Below are positions 1 to 12,285 of a stretch of 64,000 nucleotides of DNA, piece by piece. The DNA lies in contig CM082577.2 in NCBI GenBank assembly GCA_040954595.2, positions 62,001-126,000 of the forward strand, written 5' to 3'. The notes below the pieces were generated by a model that saw nothing but the letters and a program-made list of their open reading frames with translations, was not told where the DNA came from and did not search any database. Source of the stretch: Balanoglossus misakiensis. Taxonomy: Eukaryota > Hemichordata. How positions within the stretch are numbered: position 1 is the first letter of the stretch; each line of letters opens with the position of its first letter. The position numbers were made by a program, and so were the translations under genes.

Positions 1-2458
1 GCGAGTAAATAAAACGGGTATCTTATACAGTAGAAATGCGAACATAAAACATATAAAATGTTTGAGCAACTAATGTTTGATTTCTGAACGGTTCGAGGCA
101 CAAGAAAATGAACAACACCGGGTTTGCTTTTTATGTCTCATTCCGAACATTTTCTGTAATAGACACGTGACAAGGAACCGCCCTGTCTTGTGTGAAACAG
201 ACTTGTCACAAAGGGGATCACAATGCCCTTTGTATCATAAAGTTGTATTCTGTCCGAATCCCACTCGCAGAAAAAAATGTCCACACTCACAACAGTGGAG
301 ACTGCTTCCCCACAAGTGCCTTGAATTGGGAAAGCATGTTGCGTTGCGTCGAATTTTCAAACAAACAATCCAGTTTATCACGAGTGCATTATCCACCGTT
401 ATATTGAGTTATATTCTAATCAACAATAACGGTTGAAGATTTTCACCCTCAATGCGAGATTATACACTCTAGGTGTACACTTACTGAATTGCTCAAAAGG
501 AAGCCCTTACAATGCGCTATTGTTCGCCATTAACAATTGCACTGTGTACTCTCTGCAAAACTATGCACACGGTTACTCAGAGGTCTCTAACAAACACCTC
601 GGTCAGAAAAGGACGCTAAGTATAAAATATTTTTATTAACTGAAGCGAGAATTCATCAATTTCAATCTGTGTCTGAAAACAAATACAAGTATAAGAGGAA
701 ACAGAAGCGTTGCGACATAAATAAAAGGATAATGTAAACGATTACTTTTCAGAGCTAACATTCTATACACAGCAAACTAAAACAATTGCATAACTCCTAA
801 ACAGATTAAACATCTGACTGTATAGTGTTTTTGGTATCAGTCAAAAGTTGACTCTGAGAAACATGATCATGGAGTAAAAATATCTCTAATCACATCGTAT
901 TTATAGTTCGTTTTGAATAAGTCATCTGCACTATTAAACTGGTTGTAAAGTATGTCCGCACTCAGCCTCTGTTGACAAATTCGTCAACATATTTATTAGA
1001 ACTGAACGATAAAGCTGGCTTTGCTAACAATGATTAGTTGCATATTACGGTATCAACGTTATCTTGCGCCAGAATGTACACTCACATCCAATTATTTCAA
1101 TGTTTACGAGGCTGCATGCATATCGTGTTTGCTAACCGTAGCCGCTATATTAATCACACGGTTTCTCCATGGATGGTTGTTATCTCATAAGCTTACGCGA
1201 TCCGTGCTGATGTGTACGAGCATTTGCTTTGCAGTTATCTCCAGTCAGGCAACGCTTAGACAAAGCAAAAATGTTCAGTAGCGGAAGAGGGGGGCTACTG
1301 TCATGGCTGTAGACTTATTCCGCGCAATAATTGGAATAATTTTGCCAAAACTTTGGTGATAATACTTATAACTACGCACAACGTATTTTTATGTATTCCT
1401 TTGCCAATATTTGGTTTTCGTGAAACACGGTCGAAATCAGCGGTCATTTGGTAAGCTTACAGGAGATTCTCTGCAGTTATCGGTCAAAGAAATATCTTTC
1501 AGGAACAAAATGATAGCCTCACAACGCGGATTTGTTTTGTCGTTGACCGTAAAACACACACTTCATAAGTAATCTGCAGACATAATCTGACTCGCCGGGA
1601 TGGTCTTGTTTACAAGTTATTTTACACTACTAAGAAACAGCGCGTCTACTGCAAATGATGTATGCCTGGAATGTAATAATACAATACAGTGACCAAGCAA
1701 CGATCAAAATGGTCGGCCAGTGGTATCGAAAAACTTACGTTGTGTCAACGTGAAATAATCAGAGACTGAATCCGGAAGTTACATTTGTTCGACCCAAGTT
1801 GGCAAAAGTGTTGCCTGAATGCTTAGATTGGTTTGGTTATATAGCGTCTCTATCATAGAGGACTGTGCCACGGGTTAGAACGAACAGGAGGGTCGTTCAG
1901 CGCCAAGCCTGGTTTTCTAATGTTTAGTCAAAAGGCTAACAAAAAAGTTTGCACATTGTTTTTTTTTTTTCCAATGAGTGACGAATGGCGTCGGCATTGT
2001 GTATGCAACTCGACAACTGGCTGATATAACCCCCAGGTAATTCTCTCTTCATAACACTTTTGGGCTCCCCGACTTTTCAAAGCACAGGCCAATTTCGGGC
2101 ACTAGTCCGCTTTCAGGGTCGAGTTGAATGTTTACCTGGTGTGACCGTAGTGCACGCGGGGTTAACTCACGGTTGCTTCGATAGACAATTTGTCTGGGTC
2201 AGAATTTTTGTGAGCCGTGAAACAGCGTAATTCGCCCGGCAGTAACCAGGTCACGGGCAATGAAAGACTACAAGCAAGGCGCAATTGTCGAGTGCCGTGT
2301 GCTGCAAAACAGTTAAATAGCCAAAGAGTAATGCAAAATTACACTCGATTATATGAACAACAACGCCGGTCCCAAATGAGCCGCGTCAAATATCAAGGAG
2401 AATATGCCGCTTGGCTCTTTGGCCGGTATACATGAACATGCGTAATTGAAGGCTGGTT
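1..2458. other. Gene-free stretch at the left edge
   Basis: No reading frame here has codon-like composition, splice sites joining into a longer frame, or a recognisable protein motif. The longest open frame (77-436, +) gives a cysteine- and arginine-rich peptide with no recognisable domain and is best explained by chance. Part of the stretch probably holds the 3' UTR of the minus-strand gene that stops at 2459. The minus-strand AATAAA near 990 is one of several possible polyadenylation signals. Confidence 0.5.
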
Positions 2459-3472
2459 TTACGGCGTATTTAGTGACATATAGCCCCTGTCGTGCAGTAC
2501 CTTTTGTTGGCAGTTAAGTCCGCCGATCCACCCAGAAACAGTCTTGATGGGCCTAACCCTATCTTTGTAGTGTTCAATCGAATATTCCACCGGCAATACA
2601 TCCGTCTTTGATCTCGCCAGTTGTTCCTGGGCGATTTTGTATTCCTGCATCCACTCCTTGCTCTTCCCGATGGATCTGAAAACTTCCTTCTTCTTTTTCC
2701 GCATCTCCCTGTCCAGGATGACGAGCGGGTACTTTCGTGTGTAGTAGTCGATGGGTCGGTGCAAGAAATCATACCTGGATTTCGGAGAGACGACGACCCG
2801 AGCGTCCTGTAGCTGGCCACTGTTTTTCTCCTGTTGCGAGACAACTTTGTCGGTGTGGGAACTCAGTCTCTGCTTCGGCAGGAGACTTTTAACAGTGTCG
2901 ATGTGCTCCGGTTTTGCTTTCGAGGCGACCGCGTTCTCTTGTTTCATGTGTACCTGTGTCGCCTCTTTCTGTTTCTTGAAGAGGTAGTCCAAATTCGTTT
3001 TTGAGCGCATGACCGGCAACCGGAGCAGCTGCGCGGTTTTGGAGTTGTTTCTGCGGCTGTATTTTCTATCCGGGGTTTTCCCTTTCTTGTTCGTATTCGC
3101 GTGATCTTCCGTCCGTTTGTCGTCCACTTTCATCAGTGGCTCCATCTTGGCTTCTCCCGATCTCCTGGGCGACATGGACGTGAATGAAAAGAGCTGATAT
3201 CCGGACACTTCTCTCCGCAGGGACCGCGACACTGCCGGCCGCTCGCTGAGAGGATGCTTTATCATGGGTAACTTTAAACTGGCCTTTCCGGCGGGACTTG
3301 TAAGGTTAGAGTCGTTGTGACGGCACGCTTCATTGATTTCGCCCTTTGACGGGAGGTGGCCGTCATGTCCCGCGATCGTCGCGTTGGTTGGTTCCCTTTG
3401 TATGAGCCCAAGTGAACGAGCTTTCTTGAAGAGTTCGAATTCGGTCGGCACGTTCGGTAACTGCACTGCCAT
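2459..3472 (-). CDS. Intronless ORF, 337-aa basic protein of unknown family
   Basis: I do not recognise this protein. The frame is open for about 1 kb and is clearly richer in G+C than its flanks, which argues for a real coding exon. It opens farther upstream at a TTG codon, but the first ATG is at 3472 and gives a protein starting MAVQLPNVPTEFELF. The sequence is rich in Lys, Arg and Ser and has no signal peptide or membrane segment. A central basic stretch (RLPVMRSKTNLDYLFKK) precedes a more ordered, aromatic-rich C-terminal third (RPIDYYTRKYPLVILDREM, then a lysine run, then VSGWIGGL), ending YMSLNTP. The basic and helical character would suit a cytoskeletal or ciliary protein, but that is a guess. 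It is transcribed away from the plus-strand gene at 6213. It is complete as read, though an upstream non-coding exon is possible. Confidence 0.7.
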   Translation of the reverse strand: MAVQLPNVPTEFELFKKARSLGLIQREPTNATIAGHDGHLPSKGEINEACRHNDSNLTSPAGKASLKLPMIKHPLSERPAVSRSLRREVSGYQLFSFTSMSPRRSGEAKMEPLMKVDDKRTEDHANTNKKGKTPDRKYSRRNNSKTAQLLRLPVMRSKTNLDYLFKKQKEATQVHMKQENAVASKAKPEHIDTVKSLLPKQRLSSHTDKVVSQQEKNSGQLQDARVVVSPKSRYDFLHRPIDYYTRKYPLVILDREMRKKKKEVFRSIGKSKEWMQEYKIAQEQLARSKTDVLPVEYSIEHYKDRVRPIKTVSGWIGGLNCQQKVLHDRGYMSLNTP

Positions 3473-3648
3473 GATTTGTTGCCAGTCGTCCAGAATAGTC
3501 CAAAGCAATGCAGAGTGCTGTGAAGTACCTGTTCACAAATTCCGATCCAATTATTGACCAGCGCTCTCCGTGGGTAAGGCGCCTTTGCCCAAAATACGAT
3601 CAGCCTCCTGCTCAGAGTCGTGATCTGTTCATGTTGTCAAGCGCGTGT

Positions 3649-3657
3649 CTATATAAG
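3649..3657 (-). promoter_or_regulatory. TATA-like box for the 337-aa gene
   Basis: On the minus strand the sequence reads CTTATATAGA, a TATA-like element about 180 bases upstream of the chosen ATG at 3472. A start site some 25-30 bases downstream would leave a 5' UTR of about 150 bases. This rests on sequence alone. Confidence 0.35.
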
Positions 3658-6212
3658 ATCCGTATAACAGATGAGCCTTTAGTGCGTGTCAAAAGCTGAT
3701 ATCATCTTGTCTTCGCGAGATAGGTAGCTGACGACAGGGAGGCTGAAGGTTCCAAGTCACGAGACAGTTATCCAACTATATTATCGGGGTCTTTTTTCGG
3801 AAACGACCTAGAATCCCAGATAAAATACTTACAAAGTTTCGAAGTTCCCACACAACACTCGCACGACCTGCAACACGACTGTTACTTATAAGAGTGTATG
3901 GGCTGGGTGACCAATGACAATTTGGCAGAAAGTCAATACGCCAGTCGAGTTCCCCATGCACCACTGCACTCACTGGTTACTGTGTACACTTGTGACGTCA
4001 AAACTCGGACAACGGTCCGCAGCGAGGCAAGGGTCAAGCCTTTGTCCAACCACTTTTGTCGTACTTTGTATACGTTGCGAGAAAATTTCCGTGGGTTATG
4101 GTTTGAGTTTTCTTTGGCTGTTTCTTCCACGACTCGCTGTTCTTGTCTGAGGTGTTCTTTGCAAAGACGGGTGTTTCTTTTTCGTAAATTGATCCGCTCA
4201 TCGATTGTCTGCCAAGTCTTATGAAATTTGACTCGCAAAATAAAGGGACTGTGCTATCAAAGATAGAAAGATTTATTTGAATAAGAAAAGAAGGATTGCC
4301 ATATCTCTAAATAATTAAGCAGGTCTGGTGTTCTTTTCTTGTATTTCAGCAGTACTAAGTAACCCACTATTGATTTCTGGTGGCAACGAGTGAAATATCG
4401 CCCTCACTGTCAACGTCAGCCATTCTCCCTTGCATGGTTCAAGGCAAACGAATGACATATCACTGCCACAGTGAATTTGCAGATTAAGATCTTGAGACCA
4501 TCCACATACGGATCATTAGCCTTGTCAACGGTAACTAGTACCCGTAACCATAGCACTTAACACATATATAAAAAGTCAACCTAGATGTATTCTTGTTTAA
4601 ATTCTTAACATTGTTCATACATTGAGAAGAAAAGTTGTTCCCTTTGCAAGAAAACATCACTTTCCCATTTAAACCTTTTAACACGGAGCAGAGTGATTGC
4701 ATTAGATAGCACAACATTTGAGTTCTGACCACTGGGGCAGACGTAGTGTTCATTTTGCAAATACATGTAGAACAGATTTAGTAGCTGCATATTTTTGTTA
4801 AAGCTCCATTAGCTATATATTGTTTTCAGTACTTTTGTTTTGCGTATCTACTGCCGATTCTTGTTCAAACTCTTGATGGTGGAATGCCCAACATTTAGTT
4901 ACTCACTGAGCACAACATATATGCGTATAGTCAGCATTGTTATTGTGCAAAATTTAAATTCAAGTCCGGACTAGAATTCACTTGTCAACACCAACATTGG
5001 CCGGGTCGTTACACACATACAGGCTATGTTGACAAGCGGAGCATTGGGTATAGGGCCCATGGAAATGTTTTTTTTTCTATAGGCCTAATAAGATTAACAA
5101 TGTTGATTTCTTTTAGGATAGCGTCTCAATGCGCATAAAACAACTAGGCCTAACCTGTGAAAATAATACGCCCCAAACTCTGGGGAGTGTTGACTTAACA
5201 ATACATGTATTCCATGATATACATTTTCTACGTACGAATATCCGAAGAGCTCGGAACCAGGCACCGTGGTGAGATGTTGGTTCCAATAGGCCTATATCAG
5301 TTATAAAAATTCCCGCACCATTTATGAAAATTTAGGCCTAAAAGAACAATAAGAGAGCTATCTTGAAATTCTATATACATGCTTACAGGCTGTGGAAAAC
5401 TAGGGACGTAGTACAGTAGAATTGGCATGAATATTGTGGCCAACCTTTGTAACTTTTTTCGTTTAGGCCTATCCAGTGGACCTATTAAAAATACGGCAGC
5501 TGCCCTAAAACGTCACTGTGTCAGTGAGTGAAAGCCAGCCTACCTGACTCGAAAGTTCTTATCTGACCGAATCTTCAAGTTTCAAAGATTGCTGAGAATC
5601 AAAACAGAACGCTAGATAAAACTACAAAAATGATTTGGGACAAAACCTCTCGATAGCAGCACATACTACGATGTAGTATAACTTTTCTTCAACTTCTCAT
5701 TGTGTACAATAGATGTACTGCGACAATCAACAGGTGGCCGGTGGTGGTTTTACCTTTACATACGGCAGCTATTGGGCACTATTTTCAGTGGTTGACATGA
5801 CTACGGATGTCTCAATCCGCAATAAGTAACTCACGATAGTTTATTAATAGGCAGCTGAATTTGCTACCAAATATGACCCAATTTTATAGAAGAAGTGTGT
5901 ATTTGAATCCATTTGAAAGAAAAGTGTCGCCTTTATCGTTTTGAACTAGTTTGAATGAGGGACTCATTTGTTTGGAATGCGCGTAGGGGGCTAACTTGTT
6001 TGGGGTGTTACGTGACACCTTCATCAACTCTGTAAATCCATGACAGTAAAGCATGTTTACATTGTGTCAACTACGGTCACTGCAGTAGTCTGGAAGTCCG
6101 ATCGAGAGAATCGCTGCCACTGGACAGCATGTTTCAGTAGCAAGAAGGTGTGTAACGGACGAGTAACAACTTCTGGCCAACTTTTCGCTCCGCCCGCACC
6201 CGTTCGGAAATA
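3658..6212. other. Intergenic region between divergent genes
   Basis: No coding frame is supported. The open frames near 3.9-4.2 kb overlap on both strands and have no recognisable domain. The stretch must hold the promoter of the plus-strand gene that starts at 6213. Its one notable content is a cluster of AGGCCTA palindromes at 5081-5471, listed separately. Confidence 0.5.
5081..5471. repeat. Cluster of five AGGCCTA palindromes
   Basis: AGGCCTA occurs at 5081, 5146, 5288, 5334 and 5465, five copies in about 390 bases. A given 7-mer is expected about 0.02 times in that length. The bases between copies are A+T-rich and not otherwise repeated. It could be a transcription-factor site cluster upstream of the plus-strand gene or the remains of a degenerate repeat. 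Confidence 0.55.
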
Positions 6213-9200
6213 ATGGCTTCCCCAACTTCAATCGCACTGTCTTCAGCTCCAGCACGAAGCACGGTCGATATTCCACAGGGCCACTCGACGGCCACGATTT
6301 TGACGAATCGAGCAAAAGACATTACTGTTATTTCCGATGTACCGTATAAAGAGAGAAATTTGTACGCGCCGCCGGACAGGCCACCAAAGGGCACTCGTTC
6401 GATGCACCGGACCACACTAACACTCGAAAAGAAACCAGTTGATATCGACTACACAACGTCGTCTAAATCGGTGAGTTTTGCCAATGCAAACTTAAGTTTC
6501 AGTTTTCATTCCAACGTGGCCCAAGTCACGATGACATTGAAACTTAAGATCCACAAATGGAAGAGTTTCAATGACAATAGTAGTCTATACAGCTCATTGT
6601 GTAGAAAATGTCGCAATTCAGACGTGCCTTTTTAACACAGCATAATGTATGACTAGTAATAATTTGTCATGAAATTTCCATTACAAAAGTATATATATTA
6701 ATAATTTAGAGTGAACAGGAAATATTAACCGGCGTCACTTTGAAAAGTGTATAACGGCGAGTCATCTCATGACATTTAATAAACGCATGTTTTTAGGTTA
6801 ATAATAATGTGCTAAGCTTTTTTTCAAGATTTGGTATACAACATTAAAACAACAACAAAGATTTGTGCAATATGTCAGCTACAGCTACGTTCGCATTTGT
6901 CACTCTTGCATGTATTTAAAAATCAAATCTTTAAATGTGTGTATAACCCCATGTCCAGCAGCCTTGTATTATTTATAACCCCGTGGTTGATTTTTGTTTT
7001 CACGATTTTTGTATATATACAAATACCATTTACCACTAATATACAAAAATATGTGAAAACAATCAGCTCTATAGACACAGGACTGTCAGAAAATGCCAGT
7101 AGGAAGGCTGTGGACCAATACTATTTCCATGGTGTCTGCAGTTTAGCAAAAGTACATACATACATGTACTCGTCTGGATATCCCCATAATAGAACAGTAA
7201 TTGACGTGGGGCTCCTTTTAGGAGATTTTGTTAATAGTTTCTCAAATATTGACCATTGGACAGGAGTTATTTGCCAAAGTCCAGATTTTTTAAATGGTTG
7301 TTTAGCTTTCAAGGATAAAGAGTAAAAAATATAGTGTTTTCAGTTGTGCTTCAAACATGTCTGTCGATGGTAATATAATTATTATAAATGATTTATTTAC
7401 TGGGGATTTTATTCAAAGATATTGACAGAGATATGTAATTACTTAAGCTATTAAAATGAATGCCTTGTATTATGGCAGGTGAACACTGACTATATTTTCA
7501 GCTGTTTAATCACAGGCTCCTACAGAATTGATTTTTCAGTCTACACTACATAAGGGCAACTATCAGCAAATAATCACAGGTCAGAAATTATTTGGACAGT
7601 CAATTTCAATCAGTGAAAAATTGGTGATGTGGCTGTTTATCTTTGTATTATAGAGAGTAAAATATGACGTTTAAAAATAAAATAGTGACTTGACTTTATC
7701 CTCCCTACTGTTGACATGATTTGCACAGTTGGATAGAGATTATCCATTATGCTAAATTCAATAAATACTTTGTGGGCTTCACTGCTCAAAAAATTGTAAC
7801 CAGTGAAATGCGGTGTTGTAATTAAAATTTTAGATACTGCCGGTAATTATAGTCAAACTAGACATATGGGTTCTGGTATACTGCTAAATTCTGAAAATGA
7901 TTCAGTATTTGTATTGCACTTCTTACATGAGTGGTTTCAGAGAGAAGAATACTTAAATCTAAAATTGTACATGTAACTTGTAATGGCGAGAAAGACACTC
8001 AGGATATACTTTCTTGTCAAATTATCGAGCACTGGCACATAAAAATTGTTTACTGCTTGTCTGGAGTGAGGTGTCGATATAGCATATGGCCTGACCCATA
8101 AAAGTTACAATGCAAATGTACTTGTAGGTCAGAGAAGCATACCAGGGTTGCTAGGCAACCGATAGTTTGAAAAGGCTTACAGACCACTTGAATCCCTGAC
8201 ATTTGTCTCTGTATTTATTTGATTGCACAATCTGAACTTAAGCCCTCTCTAAGCAAGGGTACTAAAAATCTCTACTTGGATATGGGGAGATTAATCTGAC
8301 AAAAGTTGGTTTATCTTTGCCTTGGTGGTAAGGATGCTATTTCTCCATATAAATAATATATTATGTAAATTACACTTGGTTGTTACCAATGCTTCTGTTG
8401 CAGAGATTAATAGTTGTGGAATGTTATCAGCTTATCTGGTACAGTTAAGCAAAGTCTAAATTTATCTGTGTATTAATTATAATCAGCTATTTGAGAGGAT
8501 GAAACTCACAAGAGATTTGGAATCTTGGATACAATCTTGATTAGATTTAAATGAGAATTCAATTGAAGTGGTTTTAAAAATATTTCAGTTGTATAGTGAT
8601 GGTCAAGTCTATTTTTGTCCAAGTTAACCTTTGTATGGGCTGATTAATCATAATACATTTGTATTGTGACATTGTGTGTTGGTGATTTCTGTGAGTGTGT
8701 GTACTGAGTGTACAATATGTTACATTGTACATGTAGGACGTGTATGTGTGCTGAATTAGGATGGCAAAATTAATTCTCTCAATTTGCAAAATGGTCAATT
8801 TTGTTAAGATCTTTTTAATGTTGATCGAAACTACTACATGCTAACGTCTCATTTATGAAACATTCGATTATAATTTGTATCATAATATATTCAATATTGT
8901 AGTCTTGTTCAACTTTGAGTCAGATTAAAAGATTTGATCAAGCATTTACTGATTATTGAATTTCTCTCTTTTGGCAGGCATTTGGTGGCAGTAAGACACT
9001 TCCGGTGGCCGTCAGGCCGTATCCATGCCCGTCACTACACACATCTCATTTTGATATTGGCATAACTAATGACCGATACAGGTCTACGCATTATGGAAAC
9101 ACATTCTATGGCAAAGAGACAAGACATGTGAGTTAGAGTATGGCAGTAATGGTTGAGACCTTAATACATCATGTTCTGATATCATTGTATCTGTGAAAAG

Positions 9201-10216
9201 TTATATGTTTACATTCTGCATCCACTTCTGTAGTGAAAATCACATCAACTATATTTCTGTTTTATCTTGAATATGTGATAGTCAAGTCATGCAAATTACA
9301 TGGTTTAATCCTTTCATCCCCGTTTCCCTCTATAGAGGTCCAAATTTACAATAGAAAACAGTGGATTTGGACCAAACCATGGTGGTGAAAAGGTTAATAA
9401 CAGTCACAGCATTGGATGCCATTTTTTATCTGAAATAATCTTGAAATCTTGAGACGGTGACACAAATACTGATATTTTGATCTGATAGTCTTCACCTTAG
9501 TACATTGTTAATGGGATTGGCAAATATGTGACACATTGGCAAACATGCAACCATATAATGGGCAAATATGATGTATATAGTTACTGATATACATGTATAT
9601 ATTTCCATATGATGTCATCTAGAGTAGGTAAGATCGGTTTAGCAACATATGTGACAAAATGTGAACTTTTTCGTCCAGCATATATTTATGTCAATTGTCT
9701 ATAAATGTACATGTGTGCAATAATGAAGTCATTCTATCATTTCTAATTTTTTATTCAGCCCAATGAAATGCATTATCCGTCCCTCATCAACCGTTCGTTC
9801 AACATGCGCGGTGCTGACATGCAGCATGTCCTAGCACGAAGAAGTTGGCAGCCAAACTATTGGAGTTCATATTCAGACGTCCACACCAGACTGGGTCTAC
9901 ACAGAGGCCCTGGTGCACCCAGGCCAGACCCACCAAAAATTAGACATGATATTCTAAATGGTAAGTGGGTTCTTTGTATTGGAGCGAGCTCTATAGAACT
10001 CTACATAAAACTTTCAAATGGCACACAATTAGCTTTTAATTTTTCTTCGATATTAACACATGATTACAAGAGCTGGTAATTAACAAAGTGCATTTATTTT
10101 CACTTGCAGGGCGGAGGATAGGACCTGAAATTCCAGCAGATCACCACCGGATATCGGGAAACAGAAAACTCTACGATGTCCGGAAAGATGCCCAGGACTA
10201 TTTTATTCTAGGATAA
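6213..10216 (+). CDS. Four-exon gene, 238-aa protein of unknown family
   Basis: The exons are 6213-6470, 8978-9127, 9759-9960 and 10110-10216. All three introns are GT-AG, and the exons join in frame (phases 0, 0, 1) to 717 bases ending TAA. I chose the ATG at 6213 because the frame runs open from it to a good donor (TCG|GTGAGT). I do not recognise the family. The protein is hydrophilic, with no signal peptide or membrane segment. It is rich in Pro, Arg, His and aromatic residues, with short motifs such as NDRYRSTHYGNTFYG (exon 2), NRSFNMRG and WQPNYWSSYSDVH (exon 3), and a C-terminus ending AQDYFILG. Small proteins of this style, with spaced Tyr/Trp and Arg, are common among axonemal microtubule-associated and inner proteins. 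A ciliary role is therefore my working guess, not a finding. The large first intron (6471-8977) shows no second gene. Confidence 0.8.
6471..8977 (+). other. Intron 1 of the 238-aa gene
   Basis: This A+T-rich intron of about 2.5 kb runs from GTGAGT to TTGGCAG. It contains a 164-codon open frame at 6831-7325 whose product is low-complexity and hydrophobic in its first half, with no recognisable domain. I treat that frame as chance. Nothing else stands out. Confidence 0.6.
9305..9397 (-). mobile_element. 93-bp TTAA-flanked miniature element, copy 1
   Basis: This copy lies in intron 2 of the 238-aa gene. It begins and ends with TTAA and has the same length as the copy at 28668-28760 in reverse orientation. 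The best-conserved arm contains GGTTTGGTCCAAAT next to CACCACCATGG. The ends form an imperfect inverted repeat (TTAACCCTTTCACC type). TTAA target sites and lack of coding capacity suggest a piggyBac-like MITE. Confidence 0.6.
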
Positions 10217-11710
10217 TCTGTAATGGATGCCTACCCCTGCCTTTCAGTTTTACACTTATTTATGTTATGAAAGCTTATTTTCATTCTTTGACAAGTATTA
10301 TTGGCTTGGAATTTTGCTGCTTTAGTTATAACATATCTCCAATATTTTGTCCCAAAGGGTGGCTTTTTGTTCAAAAATGTAAGAAAGAGTTCAAACAGTT
10401 TCATTCACTAACACTGCCTGTTACTATCAGGGTATATGGCACTTGACTCCAATTGCAGTTGATAAATTCATGGATGACAAGGATTCTCCCAAAATCAAAT
10501 GACCAACATTTTGTGTTCTTAGTTGTGATGATACGCTGTAGAATTCTTTGCAGGTGCAGGTTAGTATAAGAAAAAATCACAGCAAAGGTGCACGAGACAT
10601 GTTGATCAAAATAGTTGCTCTGATCTGAAATCTGAAGGTCACTTATGCAAGTAGCTGGAAATTAGATTTTTGAAGGCAGTTGACGTTACCTTTTATTTAA
10701 TGAAAGGTTATTGAATGTGAATGTGTGATTAACATCAAATTAACAGTTGAATATTTACTTGAGTTGGCTTGTTTTCTGAAATGTTGAAGTATACATACTG
10801 ACTAGTCTGAAATGACTGCAGCTGTTTTACAAGAGTGCCAAGATAAAATTGAAGTAAATTGGTCAGTATTTTTATCATACATAGCTTTATAGGTCAAGTG
10901 TAAATGCAAAAACAAACTCCAACACATCTCAAATGTGATTACTGCTTATAACTTCCACAGATCATGATGGTCCACAGACTATGCAATGTCTCCTGGCGCT
11001 AAAATCACTAAGTGAACATAGCTATTCCATCCGTACAGCAATATAACAAAGGCTCAGTTTTTCATCAAATTTTCTCCACAAGTTATGAAAAACAATGCTC
11101 ACCATTACGCCAAATATATGATAATTAGAGGTAATTTCAATAAACTTTTGCATATAGATTTGTCATTCTGTACAGTGTATAGATTTTGATAGTGATCATT
11201 CTAATAATTGATGGGCCAGAATTAATACACTTTGGAGTGTTAGAAATCATGGAAATATTTCAATTAAATAACACTAATTTTACAAACTGTCCAATAGGTA
11301 ACCTCTATTATGCAATGTATCATGTCTGAATGACAGCAGCTGAAAGAATGATTTCAAAAACAGCCTCAGTACTCAGTACGGTAGTTGTAAAATCCACATT
11401 ACTGCCTGAATGTCTGTGGTATAAAACTATAATTTTCAATTTAAGTACCACCAGTGCACCAATGAGTGTTTTTCAAGGCATTTTTTAAAGCAGATTTGAT
11501 GTAAATCTGATGTGGTTATAGTGGTACTACTGTAACGGTACATGAAGATGATGTAATACCAAAGTGATGGGACCAGCAATGAGAATTACGAAGTAAATTC
11601 TTATAAAGTGTGAAGTCTTTAAATTTCTTGTTTTTGCAGGAAAATATTTTCTACTTTTATAACATGGTTGAATGTGTAAATAAAGAGTGTTTTTCTATTT
11701 ACCTTACCAG
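10217..11710 (+). other. Probable 3' UTR of the 238-aa gene
   Basis: No coding frame follows the TAA at 10214-10216. Plus-strand AATAAA signals occur at 11139-11144 and 11679-11684. The second is followed by a GT-rich tract (GAGTGTTTTTCTATTT), the usual layout of a polyadenylation site, so the transcript probably ends near 11.7 kb with a 3' UTR of about 1.5 kb. Confidence 0.45.
11679..11684 (+). terminator. Candidate poly(A) signal of the 238-aa gene
   Basis: The sequence is AATAAA with a downstream GT/T-rich element. The competing upstream AATAAA at 11139 has a less typical downstream region. Confidence 0.45.
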
Positions 11711-12285
11711 TATGGCGACTTTATTCATTGTCTTGTATGATCATAAATAACTGGACCTGGGGGTAGCTTTAGATTTACAGAAAACAGCTTTGAGGTATTT
11801 CTGTAAATTTGAAAACGTGCCCCAGGCAAGTTATTGGAAATGGTGGAGTGGAGGAAGTGTTATGTTTGAAGAGACTCTTTTGACAACCAATACTTTTGGC
11901 TGAAGTTCAGCCCTGAGAGGGTTAAGAATTTAAATGCCGGAGATATTCACCCATTCTGGCAAAATTCATACATTATGGTTATCTGCTACTAGGTGATGTC
12001 TAATAAAGGCAAAGAAGTGACATTTCAGATTATAATGCAAGGGTACAGGATAAAGTCAACCAGTAACCCTGATTTACACATCTGTATTTAAAAAGTAATA
12101 TGTGGAAATTTTTCCCACAGCCTCGTTCAAATGTTTTGTCAGGCATTAGTACTCCCTGGCAACTAATGAAACCTGCTTGTAGTGTAGCAGAAACTTGCAA
12201 TACAGTGTGGGCAGACACACAGCTGTGCTAAATATAACTAATGGCTCACTCACTTAATAAACACAACACAAAAATTAGTCACTAA

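Noticed and set aside
77-436. 119-codon open frame with Cys/Arg-rich product
   Set aside because: No domain, no supporting splice sites, and an overlapping frame of similar quality; probably chance.
6831-7325. 164-codon open frame inside intron 1 of the plus-strand gene
   Set aside because: A+T-driven, low-complexity hydrophobic product, no recognised domain; the intron is spliced cleanly around it.
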